From an uncultured Bacteroidales bacterium (lineage in GTDB: Bacteria; Bacteroidota; Bacteroidia; Bacteroidales; Paludibacteraceae): 64,000 bases of DNA. Position numbers and translations under genes: made by a program. Of the stretch, positions 36,088-43,983 are shown one piece after another. The DNA lies in assembly GCA_900542355.1 (NCBI GenBank), contig UQNE01000003.1, forward strand, positions 5,001 to 69,000, written 5' to 3'. Numbering within the stretch: position 1 is the stretch's first letter; every line of letters begins with the position of its first letter. The notes beneath the pieces are model-generated. The model did not search any database. It worked only from the letters and a program-made list of their open reading frames with translations, and was not told where the DNA came from.

Positions 36088-36906
36088 CTATTCCCCAAAC
36101 CGTCTGTGCAGAGCTGTCACAAACAACTCATAACTTTGCAGTTCCTTGTTCCAATCAAAGTGCTGTTGCAGATACTCCATTGCCTCGCCGAAAGTGCTGA
36201 GGCTGTTGAGGTCAGCAATAGTGCGTTGCATCAACTCTGCATTTTTGTCAAACAATTCGCGTTGGAACAAGAACCGATCCCCTATCGAGATTGCCTTCGC
36301 AAGGTCGCTTACAGGCTTCCCGTATGCGGTTGTCTTCGGTGCTTCAGCAGGCTTGTCCGTTGCCTTCTCTTCCGCAGGCTTTGGTGCAACTGTTTCCGCA
36401 GCGACCTCCTTCGGTTCTGCCTTTGCTTCGTGCACTTCTGCCTTGACCGTTGTTTCTTCCGTAGGCTCAATAACAGGCTCCGCTATCGGTTCTGCCGTTG
36501 CCTCTGCTTCCGTAGGCTGTTCCGTCTTCTGTGCCGGTTCTTCCTCCACCCCGAAAAAAGTAACATCATCCATCAGTTCTTCCTCAGTCTCTTCCGTAGC
36601 CGTTTCCTCTGCTATAGCCTCTTTTGCAGGTATTTCCTCAGGTTTATTCTCTTCCTCGACAGTCCCTTCGTCTATGGTCTGCTCAGTCTCGTTCTCCTCC
36701 TCGGGGCACTCTGCCATCGGGCGGGCTTCCAACTCCGCAATGCGTTGCTCCAACTCGTCAATCAAGTCTTGTTGCACTGCCTCGGCTGCCTGCGAAGCAT
36801 TCAGTTTCTTTTCCAACTCGCTCACACGAGTCTCCAAATCTTTCAGCCGTTTCTCCAAAGCCCCTGTGTAGGTGGCTACGGCTTGTATCAAATGTCCGTT
36901 CTCCAT
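36088..36906 (-). CDS. acidic coiled-coil protein of unknown function
   Basis: A 272-residue protein with three parts: an N-terminal coiled coil (~13-65, KRLKDLETRVSELEKKL), a long Glu/Pro/Ala/Thr-rich linker (~65-195) that is surely disordered, and a compact C-terminal domain (~200-272) with DLAKAISIGDRFLFQRELFD and FDWNKELQSYELF. I recognise the last part as a conserved Bacteroidales domain but know no function for it. There is no signal peptide. It lies between rsmI and the POT transporter gene, on the same strand as both. Confidence 0.7.
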   Translation of the reverse strand: MENGHLIQAVATYTGALEKRLKDLETRVSELEKKLNASQAAEAVQQDLIDELEQRIAELEARPMAECPEEENETEQTIDEGTVEEENKPEEIPAKEAIAEETATEETEEELMDDVTFFGVEEEPAQKTEQPTEAEATAEPIAEPVIEPTEETTVKAEVHEAKAEPKEVAAETVAPKPAEEKATDKPAEAPKTTAYGKPVSDLAKAISIGDRFLFQRELFDKNAELMQRTIADLNSLSTFGEAMEYLQQHFDWNKELQSYELFVTALHRRFGE

Positions 36907-36937
36907 ATTATCCTCATTCTCAATGTTTTATCTCTTG

Positions 36938-38509
36938 TTAGCATGCTACTTTCTCAAGCCACTTCACCATGCCGAGCATTACGCCCATCGACACGAGACA
37001 GACGCCCAAGAACACTGCCCAGCAGTACTCTATCGGCCATGCGTTGTACATCACCGGACCTACCCAAATCATCAAGTTGCCCAGTGCCGTTGCGCCTAAC
37101 CACAAGCCTTGGCACAAACCAACCATGTGGCGTGGAGCCACCTTGCTCACAAACGACAAGCCAAGCGGCGAGATAAACAACTCTGCCACGGTCAAGAAGA
37201 AATAGGTTACTACCAACACCCACGGGCCGGCTTTCGTCAGTCCTGCGGCACTCATCTGCTCTGCGTCCATCGCACGGAAATCCGTACCCGATGGATAGCC
37301 CTCTATAGCGGAGAAAATAGTCAAGAATAGGTAGGCGCATGCTGCGATACCCATACCGATTGCAATCTTCCTTGGGGTGGAGATACTATTGCCTTTGCGT
37401 GCCAACGAACTGAAAATCCACATAATCACGGGCGTCAGTACAATCACAAAGAAGGGGTTCAATGCCTGCCAAATCTCAGGCGCAATCGATTCTGTTACCA
37501 CAAAGTCGCGGGCAAAAACCGATAGCGACTGTCCGTTTTGGTGGAAACTGAACCAGAAGAAAATAGCCACGCCCAATACGGCAAATAGCGCATACATACG
37601 CTGCTTAATCTCCTGAGCCATAGCGGCTTTTTCCTCAGCCGTGTAAGTAACGGCTTCTTTGGTATCTTTCTTCCCGGGCTGTGGGAACATCTTTTTCGTG
37701 CAGATAAAAATCACCAACGAAATCAGCATTGCCGCTACCGATGCAATGAACGAGTAGTGAATACCGGTGTTGAATACATTGATGTAGTCGTGGCAGAAAG
37801 CCGCATTGTCCACAAACTGGTAGCCGCTTGCCATCACTTGCTGCATCGTTTCTGTAAACTTGTTGGTTACCACTCCGTCTGCCAAGTATTGGTGGCAGAG
37901 TGCCGGCATATCTGCGTTGTAAACCAGGTCATGCGCTTTTAGCCACCATTGGCGAAGTAGCGGAGCCACAAACGGTGCAATCAGACCGCCGATGTTGATG
38001 AACACATAGAATATCTGAAAACCCGAGTCGCGGCGGTCTTTTACCTCTGCCAACGCTTCTGGGCTCTTTGCTGCGGCTTCTGCCTCCAATTCATCGTACA
38101 TCTTGCCCACTATCGCCTGCAAGTTGCCTTTGAATAGACCGTTACCGAACGCAATCAGCAGCAATGCCAAGCAGGTGAAAACCAGTATCCCCCACCACAT
38201 CGCATCGCCGTCTGCCTGGCTAAACACTGGCACCGACAACGCCACATAGCCCAATGCCATGATGATCAAGCCCCATTGTATCGTCTTGTTGTAGTTCTGC
38301 GTCTTGTCGGCTATCAAACCGCCTACCAAACTCAGCACATAGATGCCGCAGTAGAACACCGAATAGATTGCGCCCGCTGTGGCGTCCGACAAGCCGAACT
38401 TCGATACCAAGAACAGCAACAACACGGCGTTCATAATGTAGTAGCCGAAACGCTCGCCCATATTCGCAAGCGCTGCAGGGATCAATCCCTTGGGGTGATT
38501 CTTAAACAT
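36938..38509 (-). CDS. POT/PTR-family proton-dependent peptide transporter
   Basis: A 523-residue inner-membrane protein with about 14 helices. The N-terminus GLIPAALANMGERFGYYIMN carries the ExxER-like proton-coupling region of the POT family (Glu-Arg-Phe). FGNGLFKGNLQAIVGKMYD and the FQIFYVFINIGGLIAPFVA segment match signature PTR2 regions. It should import di- and tripeptides with protons. Confidence 0.88.
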   Translation of the reverse strand: MFKNHPKGLIPAALANMGERFGYYIMNAVLLLFLVSKFGLSDATAGAIYSVFYCGIYVLSLVGGLIADKTQNYNKTIQWGLIIMALGYVALSVPVFSQADGDAMWWGILVFTCLALLLIAFGNGLFKGNLQAIVGKMYDELEAEAAAKSPEALAEVKDRRDSGFQIFYVFINIGGLIAPFVAPLLRQWWLKAHDLVYNADMPALCHQYLADGVVTNKFTETMQQVMASGYQFVDNAAFCHDYINVFNTGIHYSFIASVAAMLISLVIFICTKKMFPQPGKKDTKEAVTYTAEEKAAMAQEIKQRMYALFAVLGVAIFFWFSFHQNGQSLSVFARDFVVTESIAPEIWQALNPFFVIVLTPVIMWIFSSLARKGNSISTPRKIAIGMGIAACAYLFLTIFSAIEGYPSGTDFRAMDAEQMSAAGLTKAGPWVLVVTYFFLTVAELFISPLGLSFVSKVAPRHMVGLCQGLWLGATALGNLMIWVGPVMYNAWPIEYCWAVFLGVCLVSMGVMLGMVKWLEKVAC

Positions 38510-38580
38510 AAAGTATGTGTTTTTAGTTAGTATTTTATTGTTTATCAGTCTGTTAGCAAGCCACTGCTTGTCTGCTTCTG

Positions 38581-39594
38581 CTATTGCTCAATCTGCAGAT
38601 TCCAGCCGTGCTTGTCCTCTGCCCGCCCGAACTGTATGTCCTGTAGAGCGTGGTACAGTCGGCAGCATATCGGTCCCGGGGCGACACCATATTTATATAC
38701 GCGTGCGTAGTCGGGGTCGATAATCTCCGAGATAGGCGAGATAGCCGCACCCGTTCCGCATGATGCCACTTCCTGCATCTCGCTCAGTTCCTCCACGGCA
38801 ATCTGTCGCTCCTCGTAGCGAATGCCCAGGTCCTCGCAAAGCGTCATCAGACTCCTGTTGGTAATGCTCGGCAAGATACTGTCGCTCTTGGGCGTAACAT
38901 ACACCCCGTCTTTCACTCCGAAGAAGTTAGCACCGCCGCATTCGTCGATGTATCGGTGCTCTTTCGAGTCCAAAAACAGCACTCCGTATCCCTGTTCGTG
39001 CGCCGGCTCGGTCGCGCGGAACGATGAGGCATAGTTGCCGCCCACCTTGTACTGCCCCGTGCCGAAGGGCGCAGCCCTATCCACACGCCTGTTGATGATA
39101 AACGGTGTCGTACCAAAACCGCTCGGGAAGTACGGCCCTATCGGTGTCGCAACGCACATAAACTCAAAGTCTTGTGCCGGTGCTACCCCCACTTTCGGCG
39201 TCGTGCCAATCAGTATCGGACGGATATACAGCGTGGCTCCCGTTCCGTATGGCGGCATAAAATCGATATTCTCTCGCACGCACATCACTACCGCTTCTAC
39301 AAACTTCTCCTCTGGCAGTGGCGCGATATACATTGCTTTAGCGGACTCTTGCATGCGCCGCGCATTCTCCTCGGGGCGGAAAATACGCACTTCCCCGTCC
39401 ACGCCGCAGAAGGCTTTGAGCCCCTCAAACGCCTCTTGCGCATACTGCAATGCAGTCGCCGCCGCATGGATAGAGATATGAAAATCATCCGTGCTATACA
39501 CCTCTCCCCATTGCCCGTTCGTGTACGAGCAACGCACCATCCGTGCACACTCGGTGTACGAGAAAGTCAGATGTGTCCAATCTATTTTTTTCAT
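38581..39594 (-). CDS. ilvE: branched-chain amino acid aminotransferase
   Basis: A 338-residue PLP enzyme of fold type IV. I place the start at 39594 (MKKIDWTHLTFSYTECARM); an upstream in-frame ATG at 39663 would add 23 unrelated residues. The PLP lysine lies in GTGQYKVGGNYASS. The segments LQYAQEAFEGLKAF and YIDECGGANFFGV belong to the large (branched-chain, ~340-residue) group. It exchanges amino groups between glutamate and the keto acids of Leu, Ile and Val. Confidence 0.93.
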   Translation of the reverse strand: MKKIDWTHLTFSYTECARMVRCSYTNGQWGEVYSTDDFHISIHAAATALQYAQEAFEGLKAFCGVDGEVRIFRPEENARRMQESAKAMYIAPLPEEKFVEAVVMCVRENIDFMPPYGTGATLYIRPILIGTTPKVGVAPAQDFEFMCVATPIGPYFPSGFGTTPFIINRRVDRAAPFGTGQYKVGGNYASSFRATEPAHEQGYGVLFLDSKEHRYIDECGGANFFGVKDGVYVTPKSDSILPSITNRSLMTLCEDLGIRYEERQIAVEELSEMQEVASCGTGAAISPISEIIDPDYARVYKYGVAPGPICCRLYHALQDIQFGRAEDKHGWNLQIEQ

Positions 39595-39690
39595 CTTATG
39601 CCTCTCCTCGCCTTGCGGTGAGAAATCGTAAATGTCATTGTTTATCAGCCCGAAGCCCCTCATTCCTCTCGTGGAGCAAACCTGCCGACC

Positions 39691-40221
39691 TCAAATCTCC
39701 TGCCACTCGCGCCCGTCGAACAACTCGTCCAATACGCTGCGTCCGTCGCCGAACCAATGTTCCAAGTCCTCGCCTCCCCAGTCGGTGGTCGGCATCAAGC
39801 GGTAGCCCTCTATCGGCTGCATGCTTCGGCTGAACAACTGCATAATCACCTCGTGCAACCCGTTGTTCAAGTCCACCAAGTATTTCGTCTCTCGCTCATA
39901 GAACGGATGAAAGTACTCCGCAAAGTAATCAAAGTAAGGCGTTCTGCGATACGCACTCACCAGCGAGATCCAGTGTTGGTGCTGCCATCGGGTCTGGTAA
40001 CTGATTTCCACATCTCGCGTCAGTTGCTTGCTCTCCGCTTTCTTCACTGGCACGCTCAGCGTCAGTGGCCCGTCGGGGGTGCTGATCGTGCAGCGGTTGC
40101 GGTAGGTCTGCTTCGGAAAACTCTCCATCACTTCTATCCTAACGCTCTCCGGTGCCTGCCGATAGGCTCTGTACCAAGCCGCCGAACCGAGATATGTCGT
40201 AGGCAATATCATCCTCTTCAT
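39691..40221 (-). CDS. WbqC-like family protein
   Basis: A 176-residue protein. The N-terminus MILPTTYLGSAAWYRAYRQA, the core TYRNRCTISTPDGPLTLSVP and the C-terminal FDYFAEYFHPFYERETKYL match the WbqC family. The biochemical role is not established; members are found with surface-glycan genes. The order lepB then WbqC-like gene is commonly seen in Bacteroidales. Confidence 0.82.
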   Translation of the reverse strand: MKRMILPTTYLGSAAWYRAYRQAPESVRIEVMESFPKQTYRNRCTISTPDGPLTLSVPVKKAESKQLTRDVEISYQTRWQHQHWISLVSAYRRTPYFDYFAEYFHPFYERETKYLVDLNNGLHEVIMQLFSRSMQPIEGYRLMPTTDWGGEDLEHWFGDGRSVLDELFDGREWQEI

Positions 40222-40249
40222 TCGTTAAACAACCCGCCCCCGCTCTGTA

Positions 40250-40280
40250 CATCCCCTCCTTAGAAGGGCTTGGGGAGGTC
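40250..40280. repeat. GC-rich palindromic intergenic element, copy 2
   Basis: Second copy of the element at 25487-25518: ATCCCCTCCTTAGAAGGGC followed by TTGGGGAGGTC, with a shared flank CCGCT(G/C)TG upstream. Confidence 0.75.
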
Positions 40281-40286
40281 GTATTC

Positions 40287-41708
40287 TCATCTCTCCGCTC
40301 CTTTGCCAATCCTGTTCCAGCGTATATGCCCTTTTCCCCACGGGTTGTCTTTCTCTATGCTCAACCAGATGAACACCGGTCGTCCCACGATGTGGTCTTC
40401 GGGCACAAAGCCCCAATACCTGCTGTCGGCTGAGTTGTGCCGGTTATCGCCCATCATCCAGTAGTAGTCCATCTCAAAAGTGTAGGGCTTGCCTATCTCC
40501 ATTGCCTTAAACTCGTACGCGTCGCCGATACGCTTATAGAGCCAATAGTTCTCCTCCGTGATCATCACCGTCTCGCCTTTGCGCGGGATGTATATCGGTC
40601 CGTAGTTATCGCGTGTCCAGTGGTTATGCCCCAGCGGATACACATCGCCGCCTTGTGCCTCGGCTTCAATGGTGATCGAGGTGATATGCGGGTTCTTGCT
40701 CAGTTCATCGCGCATCGCCTCTGTCAGCGGGAAGTGATACACCCCCGGCTCTAAACGCTGCCGATCATCTTTCGATATGCCTATCTTGCTCAAGTAGGTG
40801 TCGGTCAGTATATGCCCGTCGGTCTGCACAAAATAGTTCCGCTGTATGCCTTCCCGATGCTCTTCGGCTATACCGTTGATATACACGATGTTATCTATTA
40901 TCTGCAGCGTGTCGCCCGGCGTACCTACACAGCGTTTTACATAGTTCTCTCGCCTATCTACGGGGCGCACTACTATGTCGCCGAAGATGTCCTTTCTGTT
41001 CTCCACTACCTGCTTGCCGTAGTAGTGGCAAAGCGTGTAGTAATCAGGGTTCTGCATCCGTGTGCATACCGTGTCCCCGGCGGGGAAGTTAAACACCACT
41101 ATATCCCCCTTCTCGGGCGTGTCCCAACCGGCCAAACGCTTGTATTTCCACTGCGGCTTGTCTATGTAACTCTTCCCACCGCCCAACCATTTCGGGAAGG
41201 TGTGTTGCACCAGCGGCATCGAGAGTGGAGTATTCGGTACACGCGCTCCGTAACTCATCTTGCTCACATACAAGAAGTCGCCCACACGCAGGCTCTTCTC
41301 CAGCGACGACGAGGGTATCTGATAGTTCTGAAAGATATACAAGTTGATGAAATACACCGCAATCAACGCAAATAATATGGCGTCCACCCACGAGCATATC
41401 GTGTATAGTACATTGTTCTCGTGCGGATTGACCTTACCTGCTTCTTTCTCCTCTTTGCTGAGGGGCTTGAACTTGCGCCACCAACTCCAGTTGATATATT
41501 TGGTTGTGAAGGCGTCTGCTATCACGGGTAGCAATACGAGCCAACCGAGGCTTGCCCAATCGCCCCAAGCCACCCATAGCACAAACGCCACATACAGTGC
41601 GCTCCATATCCCCGCCGCTATCCACCCGCGGCGTTTCACGCTCCCTATTCGCTCTTTGAAACTCTTAGTTTCTCCGTTCTTCTCTATTTTTTCTTTTAGA
41701 TTGTTCAT
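40287..41708 (-). CDS. lepB: signal peptidase I
   Basis: A 473-residue inner-membrane protease of the long Bacteroidetes type. After membrane helices (~32-66 and ~100-125) comes NYQIPSSSLEKSLRVGD with the nucleophile Ser135; the general-base Lys lies in NYVKRCVGTPGD; MMGDNRHNSADSRYWGFVP is the conserved C-terminal box. It removes signal peptides of exported proteins. It is transcribed from the minus-strand promoter at 41877-41907 and is followed by the WbqC-like gene. Confidence 0.95.
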   Translation of the reverse strand: MNNLKEKIEKNGETKSFKERIGSVKRRGWIAAGIWSALYVAFVLWVAWGDWASLGWLVLLPVIADAFTTKYINWSWWRKFKPLSKEEKEAGKVNPHENNVLYTICSWVDAILFALIAVYFINLYIFQNYQIPSSSLEKSLRVGDFLYVSKMSYGARVPNTPLSMPLVQHTFPKWLGGGKSYIDKPQWKYKRLAGWDTPEKGDIVVFNFPAGDTVCTRMQNPDYYTLCHYYGKQVVENRKDIFGDIVVRPVDRRENYVKRCVGTPGDTLQIIDNIVYINGIAEEHREGIQRNYFVQTDGHILTDTYLSKIGISKDDRQRLEPGVYHFPLTEAMRDELSKNPHITSITIEAEAQGGDVYPLGHNHWTRDNYGPIYIPRKGETVMITEENYWLYKRIGDAYEFKAMEIGKPYTFEMDYYWMMGDNRHNSADSRYWGFVPEDHIVGRPVFIWLSIEKDNPWGKGHIRWNRIGKGAER

Positions 41709-41876
41709 TGCTTTTTCTCTGTTTGTTGTTTGTTCTATTCCTCTGCTTTTCTCTTTCTCTGCTTTGTTTCTTTTGCCTCGTTCTCTCTTTCGTTCCTCGC
41801 GTTGCTTAGCCTACTGCCTTGTCTTTCAGCAACAGTCGCTACCGCGAAGTGCAAGAGCCACTCCCGCAAAATCGCA

Positions 41877-41907
41877 CAAAGGTACTACTTTTTTTTCATC
41901 TATGCAA
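41877..41907 (-). promoter_or_regulatory. promoter of lepB
   Basis: Minus strand: TTG (complement of 41905-41907), 20 bp, TACCTTTG (complement of 41877-41884). It implies a 5' leader of about 160 nt. Confidence 0.78.
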
Positions 41908-41967
41908 GCCTTCCCTCCTTTTTCGCATATCTGTCCCCCTCCGCCTGCCCATATATTCCCTCGCCCC

Positions 41968-42006
41968 TACCCGCGAAGTGTCCCTGCTGCGGGCTTGCCA
42001 AGCCCG
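41968..42006 (+). repeat. 39-bp REP-like palindromic element, copy 1
   Basis: ACCCGCGAAGTGTC..., ending in the hairpin core GCGGGCTTGCCAAGCCCGC (41988-42006). Five further copies have the same length and the same 20-bp distance from start to core. Confidence 0.9.
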
Positions 42007-42061
42007 CCCCCATTCTTCATTATGCATTCTTCATTATGCATTGAGTAAGTTCAAAATTCCC

Positions 42062-42092
42062 TTGCGTATATCAAAAATTCGTCGTACCTTTG
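42062..42092 (+). promoter_or_regulatory. promoter of the IDPIA-family gene at 42267
   Basis: TTG at 42062-42064, 20 bp, TACCTTTG at 42085-42092. The transcript would start with the 11-bp array and carry a 5' leader of ~170 nt. Confidence 0.78.
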
Positions 42093-42112
42093 CCGCGTCG
42101 TTCTCGATTCGA

Positions 42113-42222
42113 TATGGGGTTGTTATGGGGTGATTATGGGGTGATTAAGGGGTGATTATGCGGTGATTAAGCAAATCCGACCATAGTTCGACCGTATGCA
42201 GACCGTACTCAGACCATACCAA
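42113..42222 (+). repeat. 11-bp phased direct repeat, locus 7 (ten units)
   Basis: TATGGGGTTGT, TATGGGGTGAT twice, TAAGGGGTGAT, TATGCGGTGAT, TAAGCAAATCC, GACCATAGTTC, GACCGTATGCA, GACCGTACTCA, GACCATACCAA, all in exact 11-bp steps. It lies in the predicted 5' leader of the next gene. Confidence 0.88.
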
Positions 42223-42260
42223 TAAACCCATCAACCGATAAACTAATCAACCAATAAACC
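42221..42260 (+). repeat. 8-bp tandem repeats (ATAAACC type)
   Basis: AATAAACC, CATCAACC, GATAAACT, AATCAACC, AATAAACC follow the 11-bp array directly and end just before the ATG. A like series precedes the paralogue at 55557. Confidence 0.7.
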
Positions 42261-42266
42261 AAACAA

Positions 42267-42695
42267 ATGGCAAAAACAACATTTATCGACCCTATCGCTT
42301 CCATGTCGGGTCGGCTCAACAAACGAGAGAAGCGTGGCGCTGTGATGCGTCAGAAGCATTACCGTGATGACTCCGGCAGGGTCGTCGCAGTCGGTACCAA
42401 CGAGACTTACACGGTCTGCCGTCCGCGTGATTATACCGCCAACCCGCCCAAGGGTGAAGAACTGCGTAGTATCACACTTTTCCAACAGGCGGCACGCATG
42501 GCTGCCGACGAGCGCCGCGACCCCGTTCGCTTAGCCTATTGGGAGGCGCGTTTCCAAGCGCAACTCAAGCACCCCGAACCGGATGCCCCCATCGATCCCC
42601 GCACCCACCGTCCGCGCATCTATGCCCGCCTTCATATCTTCATCCATGCAACCATCCTCCGCTCCCTCCGCCAACAACCCCCTACCGAAAAATAA
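42267..42695 (+). CDS. small protein of the IDPIA family, unknown function (copy 1)
   Basis: A 142-residue basic protein. The N-terminus MAKTTFIDPIASMSGRLNKR is shared with the protein at 55557 (MAHVTYIDPIATLSGKIVKR) and less closely with that at 55075. The C-terminal third (YWEARFQAQLKHPEP, then YARLHIFIHATILRSLRQ) corresponds to the tails of the other two. No signal peptide, no membrane helix; rich in Arg. I do not know a function. It has a good promoter and a leader full of short repeats, and stands just left of the restriction/defence region. Confidence 0.65.
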   Translation: MAKTTFIDPIASMSGRLNKREKRGAVMRQKHYRDDSGRVVAVGTNETYTVCRPRDYTANPPKGEELRSITLFQQAARMAADERRDPVRLAYWEARFQAQLKHPEPDAPIDPRTHRPRIYARLHIFIHATILRSLRQQPPTEK

Positions 42696-42718
42696 TGCCA
42701 CAAAAACATCCCGTCCCT

Positions 42719-42757
42719 ACCCGCGAAGTGTCCCAGCCGCGGGCTTGCCAAGCCCGC
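42719..42757 (+). repeat. 39-bp REP-like palindromic element, copy 2
   Basis: Core hairpin at 42739-42757. It sits exactly where the 5' part of the transposase-like pseudogene should be. Confidence 0.88.
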
Positions 42758-42766
42758 ACCCTCCTC

Positions 42767-43674
42767 CTCCGCCGGTTAGCGGCAAGCAAGGGAATCCGTG
42801 ATAGCCGTTTGGCGAGCGGTATCCTTTTCGACCCTGACTACGATGATACCCTGCTTATTGGTCGTGGTCAACTCTCGGCTATGATTCGTTATGTGTAGGA
42901 CAACCCGCGCCGTGCTATCCTTCGCCGCTTGCACCCGGACCTCATGGCACGCTGCTTGCATATCCGTCTGGGCAATCGTGATTATGCGGCTTTTGGCAAT
43001 CTCTTTCTGCTTCGTCGTCCTGTCAAACAACCGGTTATGTGCCATCGCTGGCGTATGGATGGTAACCGCCGCGATATCTCTACGCCCTACGATACCACCG
43101 CTGATTTCGTCCGCCGTCGCGACGAATGGATTGATATGGCACGCCATGGCGTGGTCTTGGTTACGCCTGCTATCAGCCGAGGCGAACAGGTCATCAAGCA
43201 TGTCTGTTTATCTGAGGGACTCCCGCTTATCCATATCCAGAAAGAACCGATAACCCCTTATTGGAAACCCGAACGCTCCCGCTTCGAGACTTGTGCCAAT
43301 GGCACTCTCCTCATCCTTGCCCCCTTCGCCCCCGCTCCCACAGTTTCCTCCTCTAATGCTACCGTTTCATCTTTCGCCCCTTGCCCCTCTCTCTCCCTCT
43401 TGCTCCTCCCTCTCACCCGCGAAGTGTCCCCGCTGCGGGCTTGGCAAGCCCGCATACCTCCCCGCCTGGTGCATCCCCGTCCGATCCGCTTTTATCCGCT
43501 CCGTCTTCCCCGTATGGTGTAGTGCCGTCCGCTTTGGGTGTCTCTCAACCTGCTCCGTTAGATGTTCCTTCGCCCATTCCCTCGACCTCTGATTATGCGA
43601 TTTTCCACAACCTCAATGCGATAGCGCGTGAAATATGTGCCTTCCAAGGCGAAGCCCTCATCCTCCGCTCATAG
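42767..43674 (+). pseudogene. IS200/RAYT-like transposase remnant
   Basis: A broken gene whose pieces line up with a Bacteroidetes family of Y1/IS200-like transposase relatives. Frame 2 encodes FDPDYDDTLLIGRGQLSAMI, then RYV, a TAG at 42896-42898, then DNPRRAILRRLHPDLM and AAFGNLFLLRRPVKQPV, then VVLVTPAISRGEQVIKHV (the Rossmann-like C-terminal domain). The TAG probably replaces CAG (Gln). A REP element has inserted at 43415-43453, after which the end of the protein (FHNLNAIAREICAFQGEALI) is found in another frame. The N-terminal catalytic HUH domain is missing, with a REP element at its place. It cannot be active. The family call rests on recall of related sequences. Confidence 0.6.
43415..43453 (+). 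repeat. 39-bp REP-like palindromic element, copy 3
   Basis: Core 43435-43453 with loop GGC instead of GCC. It interrupts the transposase remnant. Confidence 0.88.
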
Positions 43675-43736
43675 CCCCCTCTCGCCCCTGTCCCCTGCTC
43701 TCGTCCCTCCCCCCCCCTCGCTGTGCCCTCGTCCCC

Positions 43737-43775
43737 ACCCGTGAAGCGTCTCCACCGCGGGCTTGCCAAGCCCGC
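43737..43775 (+). repeat. 39-bp REP-like palindromic element, copy 4
   Basis: ACCCGTGAAGCGTC start, core 43757-43775. It lies in a polypyrimidine-rich stretch (about 43660-43870). Confidence 0.88.
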
Positions 43776-43857
43776 ACCCCCCCGTTTATCGTATCCCATC
43801 CCCGCTCGCTGTCCCCGCCTCTGCCTTGTCGTATCCTCTGCCCCCGCTCTCGCTCCC

Positions 43858-43896
43858 ACCCGCGAAGCGTCCCTGCCGCGGGCTTGCCAAGCCCGC
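43858..43896 (+). repeat. 39-bp REP-like palindromic element, copy 5
   Basis: ACCCGCGAAGCGTCCCTGCC start, core 43878-43896. CCCGCG and CGCGGG within it can form an alternative hairpin. Confidence 0.88.
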
Positions 43897-43931
43897 ACAC
43901 CATATATTTTTCACAAAACCGCCCCCTTCCC

Positions 43932-43962
43932 TTGCATACCTCGCTAAAAAATACTATCTTTG
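43932..43962 (+). promoter_or_regulatory. promoter of the type I restriction operon
   Basis: TTG at 43932-43934, 20 bp, TATCTTTG at 43955-43962; 21 bp before the hsdM ATG. Confidence 0.8.
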
Positions 43963-43983
43963 CACCCATAAATACCAATCTCT

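Larger units (their letters stand above)
41709..42266. other. intergenic region with promoters and repeats
   Basis: 558 bp without a gene. It holds the lepB promoter (minus strand), the first 39-bp palindromic repeat (41968-42006), a + strand promoter (42062-42092), a long 11-bp array (42113-42222) and 8-bp repeats (42221-42260). Confidence 0.75.

Noticed and set aside
41344..42048. 234-codon open frame on the plus strand
   Set aside because: It covers the 5' end of lepB antisense and then a pyrimidine-rich repeat region, giving a Ser/Pro/Phe-rich low-complexity product.
43258..43534. REP-derived peptide segments (TREVSPLRAWQAR type) as real protein sequence
   Set aside because: The same peptide appears wherever the 39-bp palindrome falls into an open frame; it reflects the repeat and not a conserved domain.
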